Shown: positions 51,742 to 60,940, counted from the stretch's first letter. The stretch is DNA of 64,000 bases from Streptomyces griseoincarnatus (GCA_014649575.1 BMTH01000008.1:186001-250000), one strand, 5' to 3'. Made by a program: numbers and translations. Notes: generated by a model from the sequence alone, not told the origin.

Positions 51742-52881
51742 TCAACTGGCCCGAAGACCGACCGCCAGCGTCAGTTCAAGGACCCGGTGTGGCGATGCGA
51801 GATCCGGAAACAGCTCCCGCAGCTGCGCCATCCGGTACCGGACGGTCTGGGGATGGACGAACAACGCCGCCGCCACCTCGTCCCGCCTGCCCTGGTGCAG
51901 CAGCCACTCCCGCAACGTCTCCTCCAGCCGCCGTGCGGTCGCGACAGGCAAGGTCCTTAGCGGTGCGAGGGCTCGGGCACGCAGGTCTGCGTACGCGTCC
52001 ACGTCGGCGCTCAGCACCAGCTCGGGCAGGTGGTCCTCCGTGTCGCGGATATCGGAGGAGAGGGAGCGCGCGCGTACGGCTCGTGCGTACGAGGCGGACG
52101 CACGGGTCCATGGCCGGGCCGGGCCGACCACGGCGGTGCGGTCGGTCAGCTGCCGCAGGAGATGTGATCGGTCGGCATCGGGGACGAGCAGCACACCGGT
52201 GGCGTCCGGCAGATCGTCGAGGACGAGGGTGCCCGGGTCGAGCGTGCGGTAGGCAGGCCGGGCCTGGGCTGCGGGCAGCAGGACCGCGGTCAGCGAAACC
52301 GGAGGCTGCCACCCGGCACGCTGAGCAGAGGCCAGCAGTACGTCCGGGCTCGCGCCGGCGAGAAGGTCGCGGGCCAGGTGTTCCAGGTGGAGCTCGTGGG
52401 CCCTGCCCCGGGCAGCCAGTTCGTCGGCGTGGCCCGCGGCGCTCGCGGCGGAGAGCTCGTCGATGTAGGCGAAGGTCAGCTCGGCGAACTTGGCGACCTC
52501 CGCGGCGGGCAGACCTGCGGGTACGGCACCCGCTGCCAGGCATCGCCAGGCCACGCGGGCGCCGACGCGGTAGGCGCTGAGCAGGGCGTCCATGGAACGG
52601 CCGTCGCGCACCTCGCCGCGGCCCAGCTCGTAGGCCGCGTCACCGCCGTCGCCGCCCGTGGCGTTCCCGCTCGCGAGGTCCAGGTAGTGCCCCAGGGCGG
52701 TGCGGACGGCCCGGCGGATGGTGGCGCCCATATGGCCCGACAGAGCGTTGGCATAGGGAGGGACCTCGTCGATGATCGCCTGAACGACCTCGTCGGCGGT
52801 GGTCTTCAGCGCGGCCCTCAGTGCGGTGACCGTCGCCTCGTCCAGGGCCAGTTCGCTGGCCCTCCTGATTGCATAGCTCAT
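51742..52881 (-). CDS. PucR-type helix-turn-helix regulator divergent from the desaturase operon
   Basis: A 379-residue regulator. The N-terminal 180 residues are helical (ALRAALKTTADEVVQAIIDE, SMDALLSAYRVGARVAWRC, FAELTFAYIDELSAASAAG), a middle alpha/beta region follows, and the last 60 residues are the PucR C-terminal HTH (LEETLREWLLHQGRRDEVAA, LFVHPQTVRYRMAQLRELF). The ATG at 52881 has AGGGA upstream. It is 87 bp from the ferredoxin reductase gene on the opposite strand. That arrangement recalls the regulator next to desaturase/reductase pairs in actinobacteria and suggests control of membrane-lipid unsaturation. Confidence 0.87.
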   Translation of the reverse strand: MSYAIRRASELALDEATVTALRAALKTTADEVVQAIIDEVPPYANALSGHMGATIRRAVRTALGHYLDLASGNATGGDGGDAAYELGRGEVRDGRSMDALLSAYRVGARVAWRCLAAGAVPAGLPAAEVAKFAELTFAYIDELSAASAAGHADELAARGRAHELHLEHLARDLLAGASPDVLLASAQRAGWQPPVSLTAVLLPAAQARPAYRTLDPGTLVLDDLPDATGVLLVPDADRSHLLRQLTDRTAVVGPARPWTRASASYARAVRARSLSSDIRDTEDHLPELVLSADVDAYADLRARALAPLRTLPVATARRLEETLREWLLHQGRRDEVAAALFVHPQTVRYRMAQLRELFPDLASPHRVLELTLAVGLRAS

Positions 52882-52968
52882 ACTTTTGTTCCCTGCGAAC
52901 AAATCAGCCGACCAGATTCACGTCCTGCGGTCAGGACTTTACGCCTCGCGGCGCAGCAAGCTGGAACC

Positions 52969-54024
52969 ATGACGAGTGCAGCCCTCCGCAGCAGGGCGTG
53001 GAAACTGCTGGAGATGGTCACGACGCCGCTGCTGCCGTCGGACTACCTCGACCTGGTCAGCCCCCTACGTGCGGGCGCTGACCTGCGTGGGCGCATCGAG
53101 GCCGTGCGCCCCGAGACGGGTGACGCCGCGACCCTCGTGATCAGGCCGGGACGTGGCTGGCGCGGCCACACGGCCGGTCAGTACGTGCGGATCGGGGTCG
53201 ACGTCGACGGCGTGCGCCTGTGGCGTGCCTACTCCCTCACCTCGCCGACGAACCGTCAGGACGGCCGCGTCACGATCACCGTGAAGGCGATCCCGGACGG
53301 CAAGGTCAGCAACCACCTGGTCCGCAGGGTGCAACCGGGCACGTTGATCCAGCTCGACCAGGCGACCGGTGATTTCGTGCTGCCGCGGGCCAAGCCCGCC
53401 AAGGTGCTCTACCTGACGGCGGGAAGCGGCATCACACCCGTGATGGGCATGCTGCGCGACACCGAGTTCGACGACGTCGTCATGGTCCATTGCGCGCCAC
53501 AGCCGCAAGACGTGATCTTCCGCAAAGAACTGCACGACCTGGTCGCGGCCAAGAAGCTGCGGCTCACCGAGGTGCACACCGCCACGGACGGCATGCTCGA
53601 CATCGCCCGTCTCGACGAACTCGTGCCCGACTGGGCCGAGCGCGAGACCTGGGCTTGCGGGCCCGCGGGCCTGCTCGACGCCGCCGAAGAGCACTGGACC
53701 GGGCACGGCGTCCAAGAGCGCCTGCACACCGAACGCTTCCGCCCCGGCATCGTCGTCGCCGGCGACGGCGGCGAGGTCACGTTCAGCGCCACCGGCAAGA
53801 CCGTCGACGCGGACGGCGCCACTCCGTTGCTGGACGTAGGCGAGGAGGCCGGCGTGCTCATGCCCTCCGGGTGCCGCATGGGCATCTGCTTCGGCTGCGT
53901 CTCGCCGCTCAAGACGGGTGCCGTCCGCGACCTGCGCACCGGCGAGGTCACCGAGGCCGAGCCGGGCGTCCTCATCCAGACCTGCGTGTCCGCCGCGGCG
54001 GGCCCCTGCGACATCGAACGATAG
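52969..54024 (+). CDS. Ferredoxin reductase (FAD/NAD(P)H and 2Fe-2S), electron donor to the desaturase
   Basis: A 351-residue flavo-iron-sulfur protein. FAD binding: RAYSLTSPTN and the preceding HTAGQYVRIGVDVDG. NAD(P) binding: YLTAGSGITPVMGMLRD and ETWACGPAGLLDAAE. The C-terminal 85 residues are a plant-type ferredoxin domain with the cluster cysteines in SGCRMGICFGCVSPL and LIQTCVS. It is similar in layout to mycobacterial Rv3230c, which passes electrons to the DesA3 desaturase. The ATG at 52969 is used; the desaturase gene begins 7 nt after its stop, which fits a two-component system. Confidence 0.92.
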   Translation: MTSAALRSRAWKLLEMVTTPLLPSDYLDLVSPLRAGADLRGRIEAVRPETGDAATLVIRPGRGWRGHTAGQYVRIGVDVDGVRLWRAYSLTSPTNRQDGRVTITVKAIPDGKVSNHLVRRVQPGTLIQLDQATGDFVLPRAKPAKVLYLTAGSGITPVMGMLRDTEFDDVVMVHCAPQPQDVIFRKELHDLVAAKKLRLTEVHTATDGMLDIARLDELVPDWAERETWACGPAGLLDAAEEHWTGHGVQERLHTERFRPGIVVAGDGGEVTFSATGKTVDADGATPLLDVGEEAGVLMPSGCRMGICFGCVSPLKTGAVRDLRTGEVTEAEPGVLIQTCVSAAAGPCDIER

Positions 54025-54031
54025 GAACACC

Positions 54032-55150
54032 TTGAACGCAATCGACCCCACCGCCCACCTGACCGCGGAGCAGATCGAGGAACTCGGCCGCGAGCTGGAC
54101 GCGATCCGCGACGAGGTGATCGCCGGCCGTGGCGAGAAGGACGCCGCCTACATCCGTAAGGTCATCGCCGCCCAGCGCAAGCTGGAGCTGGTCAGCAGGG
54201 GCGTGCTGCTGTTCTCGATGTTCCCGCCCGCGTGGCTGATCGGCACCGCCGGTCTGTCCGTGGCGAAGATCATGGACAACATGGAGATCGGCCACAACAT
54301 CCTGCACGGCCAGTGGGACTGGATGCGGGACCCGAAGATCCACTCCACCACCTGGGAGTGGGACCACGTCTCACCGGCCGACCAGTGGAAGCACTCGCAC
54401 AACGAGCTGCACCACACGTACACCAACGTGATCGGCAAGGACAACGACCTCGGCTACGGCATCATGCGCGTCGACGAGGACCAGAAGTGGCACCCGTTCC
54501 ACCTGGGCCAGCCCCTGTGGAACTTCATCAACGCCTGCTTCTTCGAGTACGGCATCGCGGCGTACGACCTGGAGCTCGGCAAGAACCTGCACAAGCGCCG
54601 CCGCAAGAACCCGGAGTTCCGCGCGCGGGCCAAGGCCGTGGGCCGCAAGATCCGCAAGCAGGTGCTCAAGGACTACGTGATCCACCCGCTGCTGTCGGGC
54701 CCGTCGTTCCTCCCCACGCTCGCCGCCACGTTCACCGCGAACCTGGTCCGCAACATCTGGTCCCACTCGGTGATCATGTGCGGACACTTCCCGGAGGGCG
54801 TACAGGTCTTCGAGCGCCGGTCGATCAAGGACGAGACGCGCGGCCAGTGGTACCTGCGCCAGATGATGGGCTCGGCGAACATCAGCGGCAGCAAGGCCAT
54901 GCACTTCATGACCGGCAACCTGTCGCACCAGATCGAGCACCACCTGTTCCCCGACCTGCCGAGCAACCGGTACGCCGAGGTCGCGGTGAAGGTGCGCGCC
55001 CTGTTCGAGAAGTACGAGCTGGAGTACGTCACAGGGCCACTGCCCAAGCAGGTGTTCTCCGCGTGGCGCAAGGTCTTCCGGCTCTCGCTGCCGAACAGGA
55101 AGCCCGAGGTCGGAGCGCCGGACCGCGAGCAGGAGCTCGTCGCCGCCTGA
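54032..55150 (+). CDS. Membrane fatty acid (acyl-CoA) desaturase, DesA3-like
   Basis: A 372-residue di-iron integral membrane desaturase. It starts at the TTG at 54032, with AGGA 5-6 nt upstream and only 7 nt after the reductase stop; no ATG fits. The three His boxes are GHNILHGQWDW, KHSHNELHHTYTN and NLSHQIEHHLFPDLP. Hydrophobic segments include LVSRGVLLFSMFPPAWLIG and TLAATFTANLVRNIW. It probably inserts a cis double bond (delta-9 type) in stearoyl/palmitoyl-CoA to keep the membrane fluid. The reductase upstream is the likely electron donor and the divergent PucR-type protein the likely regulator. Confidence 0.92.
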   Translation: MNAIDPTAHLTAEQIEELGRELDAIRDEVIAGRGEKDAAYIRKVIAAQRKLELVSRGVLLFSMFPPAWLIGTAGLSVAKIMDNMEIGHNILHGQWDWMRDPKIHSTTWEWDHVSPADQWKHSHNELHHTYTNVIGKDNDLGYGIMRVDEDQKWHPFHLGQPLWNFINACFFEYGIAAYDLELGKNLHKRRRKNPEFRARAKAVGRKIRKQVLKDYVIHPLLSGPSFLPTLAATFTANLVRNIWSHSVIMCGHFPEGVQVFERRSIKDETRGQWYLRQMMGSANISGSKAMHFMTGNLSHQIEHHLFPDLPSNRYAEVAVKVRALFEKYELEYVTGPLPKQVFSAWRKVFRLSLPNRKPEVGAPDREQELVAA

Positions 55151-55191
55151 TTGTCACGAGCGCCTGGCTCACGGCCCCGAGGTCGGGTTGC

Positions 55192-56877
55192 TCAGGCGTC
55201 GATGATGACGGGGATGATGAGGGGCTTGCGGCGATGGGTGCGGAACGCCCAGTTCGCCACGGCGCGGGCCACGAGCTGTTCGAGCTGACGCGCGTCCCCG
55301 ACTCCTTCCTCGGCAGCGGTGGCCAGCGTCTTCTCGATGACGGGGATGACCGGCTCGAAGGTGGCGTCGTCGTGGACGAAGCCCCGGGCCAGGAAGTCGG
55401 GGGCCTCGGCGAGGGCGCCGGTGTCCGCGTCGACGATCGCCACCACCGTGACCACGCCTTCGGCGGCGAGGGTGAGACGGTCCTTGAGGGACGCCTCGGT
55501 GGCACCGCCGACCTCCATGCCGTCCACGTAGACGTTGCCTGCGGGAACCTTGCCGGTGACGGACGCGCGCCCGTCGACCAGGTCGACGACGACGCCGTCC
55601 TCGGCGATGACCACCCGGTCGGGGTCCACACCGGTGCGGATGGCGAGGTCGCCGTTGGCCCGCAGGTGACGCCATTCACCGTGCACGGGCATGACGTTGC
55701 GGGGCTTGACGATGTTGTAGCAGTAGACGAGTTCGCCGGCGCTGGCATGCCCGGAGACGTGCACCTTGGCGTTGCCCTTGTGGACCACGTGGGCACCCCA
55801 CCGGGTGAGTCCGTTGATCACCCGGTAGATGGCGTTCTCGTTGCCGGGGATGAGGGAGCTCGCGAGCAGGACGGTGTCGTCCTTGCCGATGCGGATCATG
55901 TGGTCCCGGTTGGCCATCCGGGACAGCGCGGCCATCGGTTCGCCCTGGGAGCCGGTGCACACCAGAGCGATCTTGTGATCCGGGAGCTTCTCCAGCTCCT
56001 TCGTGCTCACGACCAGACCGGAGGGGACCTTCAGATAGCCGAGGTCACGGGCGATGCCCATGTTGCGGACCATCGACCGGCCGACGAAGGCGACCTTGCG
56101 GCCGTGCTGGTGGGCGGCGTCCAGGACCTGCTGGATGCGGTGCACATGGCTGGCGAAACTGGAGACGATGACCCGGCGCGGCGCGGTGCGCATCACCTGC
56201 TCGATCGCCGGGTTCAACTCACGCTCGGAAGTGGTGAAGCCGGGCACCTCGGCGTTGGTGGAGTCGGTGAGGAACAGGTCCACGCCCTCCTCGCCGAGAC
56301 GGGCGAAGGCACGCAGATCGGTGATGCGGTCGTCGAGAGGGAACTGGTCCATCTTGAAGTCGCCGGTGTGCAGCACCATCCCGGCCCGGGTACGGATCGC
56401 GACCGCGAGGCTGTCGGGGATGGAGTGGTTGACCGCCACGAACTCGCAGTCGAAGGGCCCGAAGCCGCGCCGGTCGCTCTCCCGCACCCGCACCGTGCGC
56501 GGCCGGATGCCGTGCTCCTTGAGCTTGGCCTCCAGGAACGCCAGCGTCAGCTTGGAGCCGACGACCGGGATGTCCCGCCGCTCGCGCAGCAGGTACGGCA
56601 CGCCGCCGATGTGGTCCTCGTGGCCATGGGTGAGGACCACGGCCACGATGTCGTCCAGCCGGTCCCGGATCGAGGTGAAGTCCGGCAGGATCACGTCCAC
56701 GCCGGGCTGGGTCTCCTCGGGGAACAGCACCCCGCAGTCGACGATGAGCAGCTTGCCCGCGTGCTCGAAGACGGTCATGTTGCGGCCGATCTCACCCAGG
56801 CCGCCCAGGGCGACGACCCGCAGCCCTCCTTCGGGAAGGGGTGGGGCGGCTTTCAGTTCGGGGTGTGGATGACTCAT
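55192..56877 (-). CDS. rnj: Ribonuclease J
   Basis: A 561-residue metallo-beta-lactamase/beta-CASP ribonuclease that matures and degrades RNA (5'-exo and endo activity). Motifs: GGLGEIGRNMTVFE, the zinc motif THGHEDHIGG (about residues 83-92), NHSIPDS, LHTGDFKMD, and beta-CASP features ALVCTGSQGEPMAALSRMA, VHVSGHASAGEL and MPVHGEWRHLRANGDLA. The C-terminal domain ends AFRTHRRKPLIIPVIID. The ATG at 56877 has only AGGG directly before it, which is weak, so translation may depend on another factor. Streptomyces often carry a core rnj elsewhere; whether this is the core or an accessory copy cannot be decided here. It lies near other RNA-handling genes. Confidence 0.93.
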   Translation of the reverse strand: MSHPHPELKAAPPLPEGGLRVVALGGLGEIGRNMTVFEHAGKLLIVDCGVLFPEETQPGVDVILPDFTSIRDRLDDIVAVVLTHGHEDHIGGVPYLLRERRDIPVVGSKLTLAFLEAKLKEHGIRPRTVRVRESDRRGFGPFDCEFVAVNHSIPDSLAVAIRTRAGMVLHTGDFKMDQFPLDDRITDLRAFARLGEEGVDLFLTDSTNAEVPGFTTSERELNPAIEQVMRTAPRRVIVSSFASHVHRIQQVLDAAHQHGRKVAFVGRSMVRNMGIARDLGYLKVPSGLVVSTKELEKLPDHKIALVCTGSQGEPMAALSRMANRDHMIRIGKDDTVLLASSLIPGNENAIYRVINGLTRWGAHVVHKGNAKVHVSGHASAGELVYCYNIVKPRNVMPVHGEWRHLRANGDLAIRTGVDPDRVVIAEDGVVVDLVDGRASVTGKVPAGNVYVDGMEVGGATEASLKDRLTLAAEGVVTVVAIVDADTGALAEAPDFLARGFVHDDATFEPVIPVIEKTLATAAEEGVGDARQLEQLVARAVANWAFRTHRRKPLIIPVIIDA

Positions 56878-57025
56878 ACCCTGACGGTACCCGGAGAGCG
56901 GGAAAGGTGATCCATTACCTCCTCCCGACAGGGTCGGGGCACCACAACGGGTGTCCGGGGACGATGGTGGGCTCCAGTCGGTGGCGGGCCGGGAGCGTCG
57001 TCCGTGTCTTCGTGCCGGCGTCCGG

Positions 57026-57370
57026 TCAGGCTGAGGTCCTCGACTGCGGCTCGGGGCCTTGTGTGCGCATTTGCTCGTTGATGCGCTGTGCTTCTTCGAG
57101 TTGGTCTTCGAGGACGATGATGCGGCAGGCAGCTTCGATGGGGGTGCCCTGGTCGACGAGTTCGCGGGCACGGGCAGCGATGCGCAACTGGTAGCGGGAG
57201 TAGCGGCGGTGGCCGCCTTCGGAGCGCAAGGGGGTGATCAGGCGGTGGTCGCCGAGGGCGCGGAGGAAGGCGGGGGTGGTGCCGAGCATGTCGGCGGCCC
57301 GGCCCATGGTGTAGGCGGGGTAGTCGTCGTCGTCGAGAGGGGTGACGGCGCGGGAACTGCCAGGGGGCAT
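57026..57370 (-). CDS. MerR-family transcriptional regulator
   Basis: A 114-residue protein. ATG at 57370 with AAGAGG 5 nt upstream. Residues of about 17-85 form the MerR winged HTH: YTMGRAADMLGTTPAFLRAL, HRLITPLRSEGGHRRYSRYQ and RIAARARELVDQGTPIEAA. The C-terminal helix (VLEDQLEEAQRINEQMRTQ) is the dimerisation coiled coil. There is no Cys-rich effector site, so it is not a metal sensor. It lies upstream of RNase J in the same direction (148-nt gap). Such short MerR proteins recur beside cold-shock and RNA genes in Streptomyces. Confidence 0.87.
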   Translation of the reverse strand: MPPGSSRAVTPLDDDDYPAYTMGRAADMLGTTPAFLRALGDHRLITPLRSEGGHRRYSRYQLRIAARARELVDQGTPIEAACRIIVLEDQLEEAQRINEQMRTQGPEPQSRTSA

Positions 57371-57740
57371 AGACCTCTTCTTTCGGGGGACGCGTCGGGG
57401 GGTCCGGGCGCCGTACCGGCACCCGGACCCCGAGCTTTCAACACCATCTACCGGCGCACTGCGCCGGCCTTGTATGTCCGCAGGGGCCGCCCGGGAGGGC
57501 GGGGCTGCGGGGATCGCGGATGCGTGACCGGGGACCACCTTCCAATCCGGGGCCTGCGGTACCCGGGCGGACTGCTTCCTCGCCCGGGCGATCCTGATGG
57601 CGTCTCGCTCCTTACCTTCGGCTACTCGGTGATACTGCTGGATACCGCGGGTACTGCTCACGACCCTCCTGGGCCGTGTCCTGCTCGACCTGCCGGCACG
57701 GCACTTCGTGTCCGCCGTGCCCACTTCGACTTCTTGGGTA

Positions 57741-57791
57741 CGACAAGACAGTAACCCTGCGACGAGCCAATGTCTACTGTCGTCACGACAG
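57741..57791 (-). promoter_or_regulatory. Candidate promoter with overlapping palindrome upstream of the MerR gene
   Basis: On the minus strand TAGACA (57776-57771) and TACTGT (57753-57748) are spaced 17 bp, as in a sigma-70-type promoter. Immediately upstream lies CTGTCGT-C-ACGACAG (57777-57791), an inverted repeat with 7-bp arms. If used, the transcript would have a leader of about 370 nt before the MerR start. Confidence 0.35.
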
Positions 57792-58067
57792 GTTTTCTCC
57801 ATCGTCAGCGTCTGGAGTTCTTCCGCGAGGACACTCGGAAGAGTGCTGTCCCGGGTTGCTTCCCGGCTCGGCGACCGCGTGCCGGGCCTGGAGGCACACG
57901 CCCGATCCGGGTGGGGTGACGGCGCATGACCGCCATGCGGACCGGCCTCTACATAGGTGCAGCCGTTGGCGCTGATTGATCATGGCCCTGAGTTGAGGGC
58001 TGCCGCCGCCCCCGGGCCGCCGAGGTACGCGCAGACACCTGCGGCAGGTTCCGGCGCCCGGGGACGC

Positions 58068-58223
58068 TCACAGCAGGCGGCCGGCCGAATCTCCGCCCGG
58101 GCCGTCGGCCAGCACGATGGCGGCCCTGACTCGCTCGCCCACCGGCTCGCGGCGCACCTCGAAGCTCTGGCACACGGCCATGACGATCCCCAGGCCGTGC
58201 TGCCCGCCCCGGCCCGGACCCAC
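58068..58223 (-). pseudogene. Remnant of an RsbW-like ATP-binding (anti-sigma type) protein
   Basis: The last about 50 codons read GRGGQHGLGIVMAVCQSFEVR, REPVGERVRAAIV, which resembles the G2 box and final strand of histidine-kinase-like ATPases that act as anti-sigma factors or regulators in Streptomyces. Upstream in this frame no N-terminal part (the Asn box) is found. It is convergent with the IS30 remnant next to it. Confidence 0.45.
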
Positions 58224-58300
58224 GGGGCGGGCCGCGGGCTGTACAGCCCGGCAAGATCGCTGCCCGGAGCCCCAGGCTGCGGGACTTCCTCCAGGACCAC

Positions 58301-58549
58301 GTGACCCGACGGCGGGGCCCGGAGCAGATCTGCCACGCTCCACGGGCACGCCTCTCTGACCAGCCGGAGATGCACGTGGTCGACGAGACGGTCTACCAGG
58401 CACTTCACGACCAAGGCAGCGGGGAACTGCGGCGCGAGCCGGCCCGGACCCTGCGGACCGGACGCGCCAACGAACTCAGCAGCCACCCACGCGGAACGCT
58501 CGACTGGGAGACCCCAGCCGAGCGTCCGTCCACACTGCTCGCGGCTTGA
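58301..58549 (+). pseudogene. IS30-family transposase remnant (internally deleted)
   Basis: An 82-codon frame with GPEQICHAPRARLSDQPEMH, VVDETVYQALHDQGSGELRR, EPARTLRTGRANE, then LDWETPAERPSTLLAA. The first block resembles the region before the DDE core of IS30 transposases and the last block resembles their C terminus, so the catalytic centre has been deleted. No terminal repeats were found. Confidence 0.7.
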
Positions 58550-58638
58550 TCAACTCACCGCAGTGTTGCTACGACCCCTGGAATTCACCCACGCCGGTGG
58601 GGCGTCACTGCTCTGTTCGGCTCACACCTGTCCATACG

Positions 58639-58947
58639 TCAGGCGGACAGGGGAGCGCCGAGCGTTGCGGAAGCCGGCCCGTACGGGTCGGCCGGGGGCG
58701 CGGATGCGGCGTCAGGGCGGGTGCGGCAGGTGAAGCCGAGTTGGGTCATGGCCCTGAGGACTTCGCCGGTGCTGAAATCACGCCGGTCCTGGCGGGTGAC
58801 GACCTGGCCGACCTGCTTGGCGGGGTAGTGGCGTCGTCCGATGATGACGGACTCACCGGTGACCGGCTCAGGTGTGACGCCCTTCATCGATTCCAACACG
58901 CCGCTCTTGGTCAGGTCGAACGGGAAGCGGGCGATGACACAGCGCAT
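58639..58947 (-). CDS. Small conserved protein of the cold-shock cluster
   Basis: A 102-residue protein starting at the ATG at 58947 with GGAGG 6 nt upstream. The conserved part is MRCVIARFPFDLTKSGVLES, VTPEPVTGESVIIGRRHYPA, KQVGQVVTRQDRRDFSTGEV and MTQLGFTC. I recall this family in Streptomyces next to a cold-shock protein and a DEAD-box helicase, with no assigned function. The C-terminal 25 residues (Pro/Ala-rich) are variable. It is the last gene of the minus-strand series csp, helicase, CBS protein, this gene. Confidence 0.8.
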   Translation of the reverse strand: MRCVIARFPFDLTKSGVLESMKGVTPEPVTGESVIIGRRHYPAKQVGQVVTRQDRRDFSTGEVLRAMTQLGFTCRTRPDAASAPPADPYGPASATLGAPLSA

Positions 58948-58996
58948 GATGCCTCCAGGGAGAAGAGAAGACGTGCCCGGGTGGGGTGACGGCGGT

Positions 58997-59398
58997 TCAG
59001 CGAGAGAGGGCGAGGACGCCCAGAGCGTTGCCGTGTCCGTAGGCCACGGGCGGGGCCCCGGGCCGGCGGCGGCGCACCGCACGCTCGGCTTCGGCCCTCG
59101 CGGGCGGCGGCGAGGCGAAGGGCCCGATGACGTCGGCGATGTCACGCAGGCGGATCCGGTCCGTGTATCCGGAGCCGTCACGAACGGCCGTGAGCCCGGC
59201 CCGGGTGACCAGGCCGGTGCGCATACCGTCCTCGTCGCAGACGAGCAGCTGACCTGTACGGGCGGCGGCCATCACGGACAGTGCCACCTCCACGGTCATG
59301 TCCTCCCAGACCTGCGGTCCGGCTGCGTCCGCAGGATCGGCCGCCGTCTGCACGGCGTCGGTACGTGTTGAGCGGAACTGCGTCCGGTCCAGCGTCAA
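58997..59398 (-). CDS. CBS-domain protein
   Basis: A 133-residue protein with a TTG start at 59398; AGGAGG sits about 6 nt before it and no better start exists. It has a CBS-type pattern: VWEDMTVEVALSVMAAARTG, QLLVCDEDGMRTGLVTRAGL and RLRDIADVIGPFASP. Only about one CBS motif is well formed, so it may dimerise to bind a nucleotide such as AMP or ATP. It is located 45 nt downstream of the DEAD-box helicase, probably in the same transcript. Confidence 0.75.
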   Translation of the reverse strand: MTLDRTQFRSTRTDAVQTAADPADAAGPQVWEDMTVEVALSVMAAARTGQLLVCDEDGMRTGLVTRAGLTAVRDGSGYTDRIRLRDIADVIGPFASPPPARAEAERAVRRRRPGAPPVAYGHGNALGVLALSR

Positions 59399-59443
59399 AG
59401 GGTGCCTCCTGCGAAGTTGGGCGGGCTTCCTGACACGACAGTT

Positions 59444-60940
59444 CTATGCAGCCGCACCGGCGGTGGACTGCCCTACGGGCCGGCGGCGGGCCGCCGAGAC
59501 GGGGCGGCGTCGCCCGCGTGGGGTGGCACCGCGCTTCTTCGGGCGTTCGACCACCGGTGCGGTGACGACGACCGGGATGCCGGAGGGGGCCTGGGCGCCG
59601 GTGATGCGGTGCAGGGCCTCTTCGCCGACGCGGACCTGGGTGGTCTGCGGGACGATGCCGGCCGCTGCCATGAGGCGGGTCATGCCGCGGCGCTGGTCGG
59701 GGGTGACCAGGGTGACGACGCTGCCGGACTCTCCTGCGCGGGCGGTACGGCCGCCGCGGTGGAGGTAGTCCTTGTGGTCGGTCGGCGGGTCGACGTTGAC
59801 GACGAGGTCGAGGTTGTCGACGTGGATGCCGCGCGCCGCGACGTTGGTCGCTACCAGCACGTTGACGTGTCCGGTCTTGAACTGTGCCAGCGTGCGGGTG
59901 CGCTGTGGCTGTGACTTCCCGCCGTGCAGGGCGGCGGCCCGGACCCCGCTGTTCAGAAGGTGTTCGGTGAGGCCGTCGACGGCGTGCTTGGTGTCGAGGA
60001 ACATGATCACGCGGCCGTCGCGTGCGGCGATGTGGGTGGTTGCCGTGTGCTTGTCGGAGCCGTGAATGTGGAGCACGTGGTGCTCCATCGTCGTGACCGC
60101 GCCGGCCGAGGGGTCGACGGAGTGCACGACCGGGTCGCTGAGGTAGCGGCGCACGAGCAGGTCGACGTTGCGGTCGAGAGTGGCGGAGAACAGCATGCGC
60201 TGGCCTTCGGGGCGGACCTGGTCGAGGAGGGCGGTGACCTGCGGCATGAAACCCATGTCGGCCATCTGGTCGGCCTCGTCGAGAACGGTGACGGAGACCT
60301 GGTTCAGTCGGCAGTCACCGCGGTCGATGAGGTCTTTGAGACGTCCCGGCGTGGCGACGACGATCTCGGCGCCGGCGCGCAGCGCGCTCGCCTGTCGGCC
60401 GATCGGCATTCCGCCCACCACCGTGGCCAGCCGCAGCCTCACGGAGCGGGCGTACGGGGCGAGGGCGTCGGTGACCTGCTGCGCCAGCTCACGCGTCGGT
60501 ACGAGGATCAGCCCCAGCGGCTGCCTGGCCTCGGCGCGCTGCCCGGCCGTACGGGCCAGCAGCGCCAGCCCGAAGGCGAGGGTCTTGCCGGAGCCGGTGC
60601 GGCCACGGCCCAGTACGTCGCGGCCGGCGAGGGAATTCGGCAGGGTCGCGGCCTGGATCGGGAAGGGTACGGTCACGCCTTGCGAGGTGAGCGCGCCCAG
60701 CAGTGCCCCGGGCATGCCGAGATCGGCGAAGCCCTCCACGGCGGGGAGCGCGGGAGTGATCGTCCTCGGCAGCGCGAACTCCCCCTGGGCCGCGGCGGGC
60801 CGGCGGCCGTAACCGCCGGAGCGGCTCGGCCCGCCGGAGCGGCTCCTGGCCGACGAACCGGATCGGCTGCCGCCCCTTCCGGATTCGGCACTGCCGTTAC
60901 GGCTCCGGGTGAAACGGTCGTTCGTGCGTGTGCGGTTCAT
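59444..60940 (-). CDS. DEAD-box RNA helicase
   Basis: A 498-residue ATP-dependent RNA helicase. The Ser/Arg/Gly-rich N terminus (about residues 5-50) is disordered and probably RNA-binding. Motifs in order: Q motif VTVPFPIQAATLP, motif I GRGRTGSGKTLAFG, Ia PTRELAQQV, Ib ATPGRLKD, II LDEADQM, III FSATL, IV VIMFLDTK, V ATNVAARGIHVDN and VI HRGGRTARAG. The basic C-terminal tail is Arg/Pro-rich. The ATG at 60940 follows GAGGAAGG. Together with the cold-shock protein upstream it fits RNA unwinding at low temperature or in ribosome assembly. Confidence 0.93.
   Translation of the reverse strand: MNRTRTNDRFTRSRNGSAESGRGGSRSGSSARSRSGGPSRSGGYGRRPAAAQGEFALPRTITPALPAVEGFADLGMPGALLGALTSQGVTVPFPIQAATLPNSLAGRDVLGRGRTGSGKTLAFGLALLARTAGQRAEARQPLGLILVPTRELAQQVTDALAPYARSVRLRLATVVGGMPIGRQASALRAGAEIVVATPGRLKDLIDRGDCRLNQVSVTVLDEADQMADMGFMPQVTALLDQVRPEGQRMLFSATLDRNVDLLVRRYLSDPVVHSVDPSAGAVTTMEHHVLHIHGSDKHTATTHIAARDGRVIMFLDTKHAVDGLTEHLLNSGVRAAALHGGKSQPQRTRTLAQFKTGHVNVLVATNVAARGIHVDNLDLVVNVDPPTDHKDYLHRGGRTARAGESGSVVTLVTPDQRRGMTRLMAAAGIVPQTTQVRVGEEALHRITGAQAPSGIPVVVTAPVVERPKKRGATPRGRRRPVSAARRRPVGQSTAGAAA

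Noticed and set aside
54232..56910. An 892-codon plus-strand open frame crossing the desaturase and RNase J region
   Set aside because: It overlaps the desaturase in another frame and RNase J in antisense; sequence is Gly/Val/Asp/His-rich shadow without motifs.
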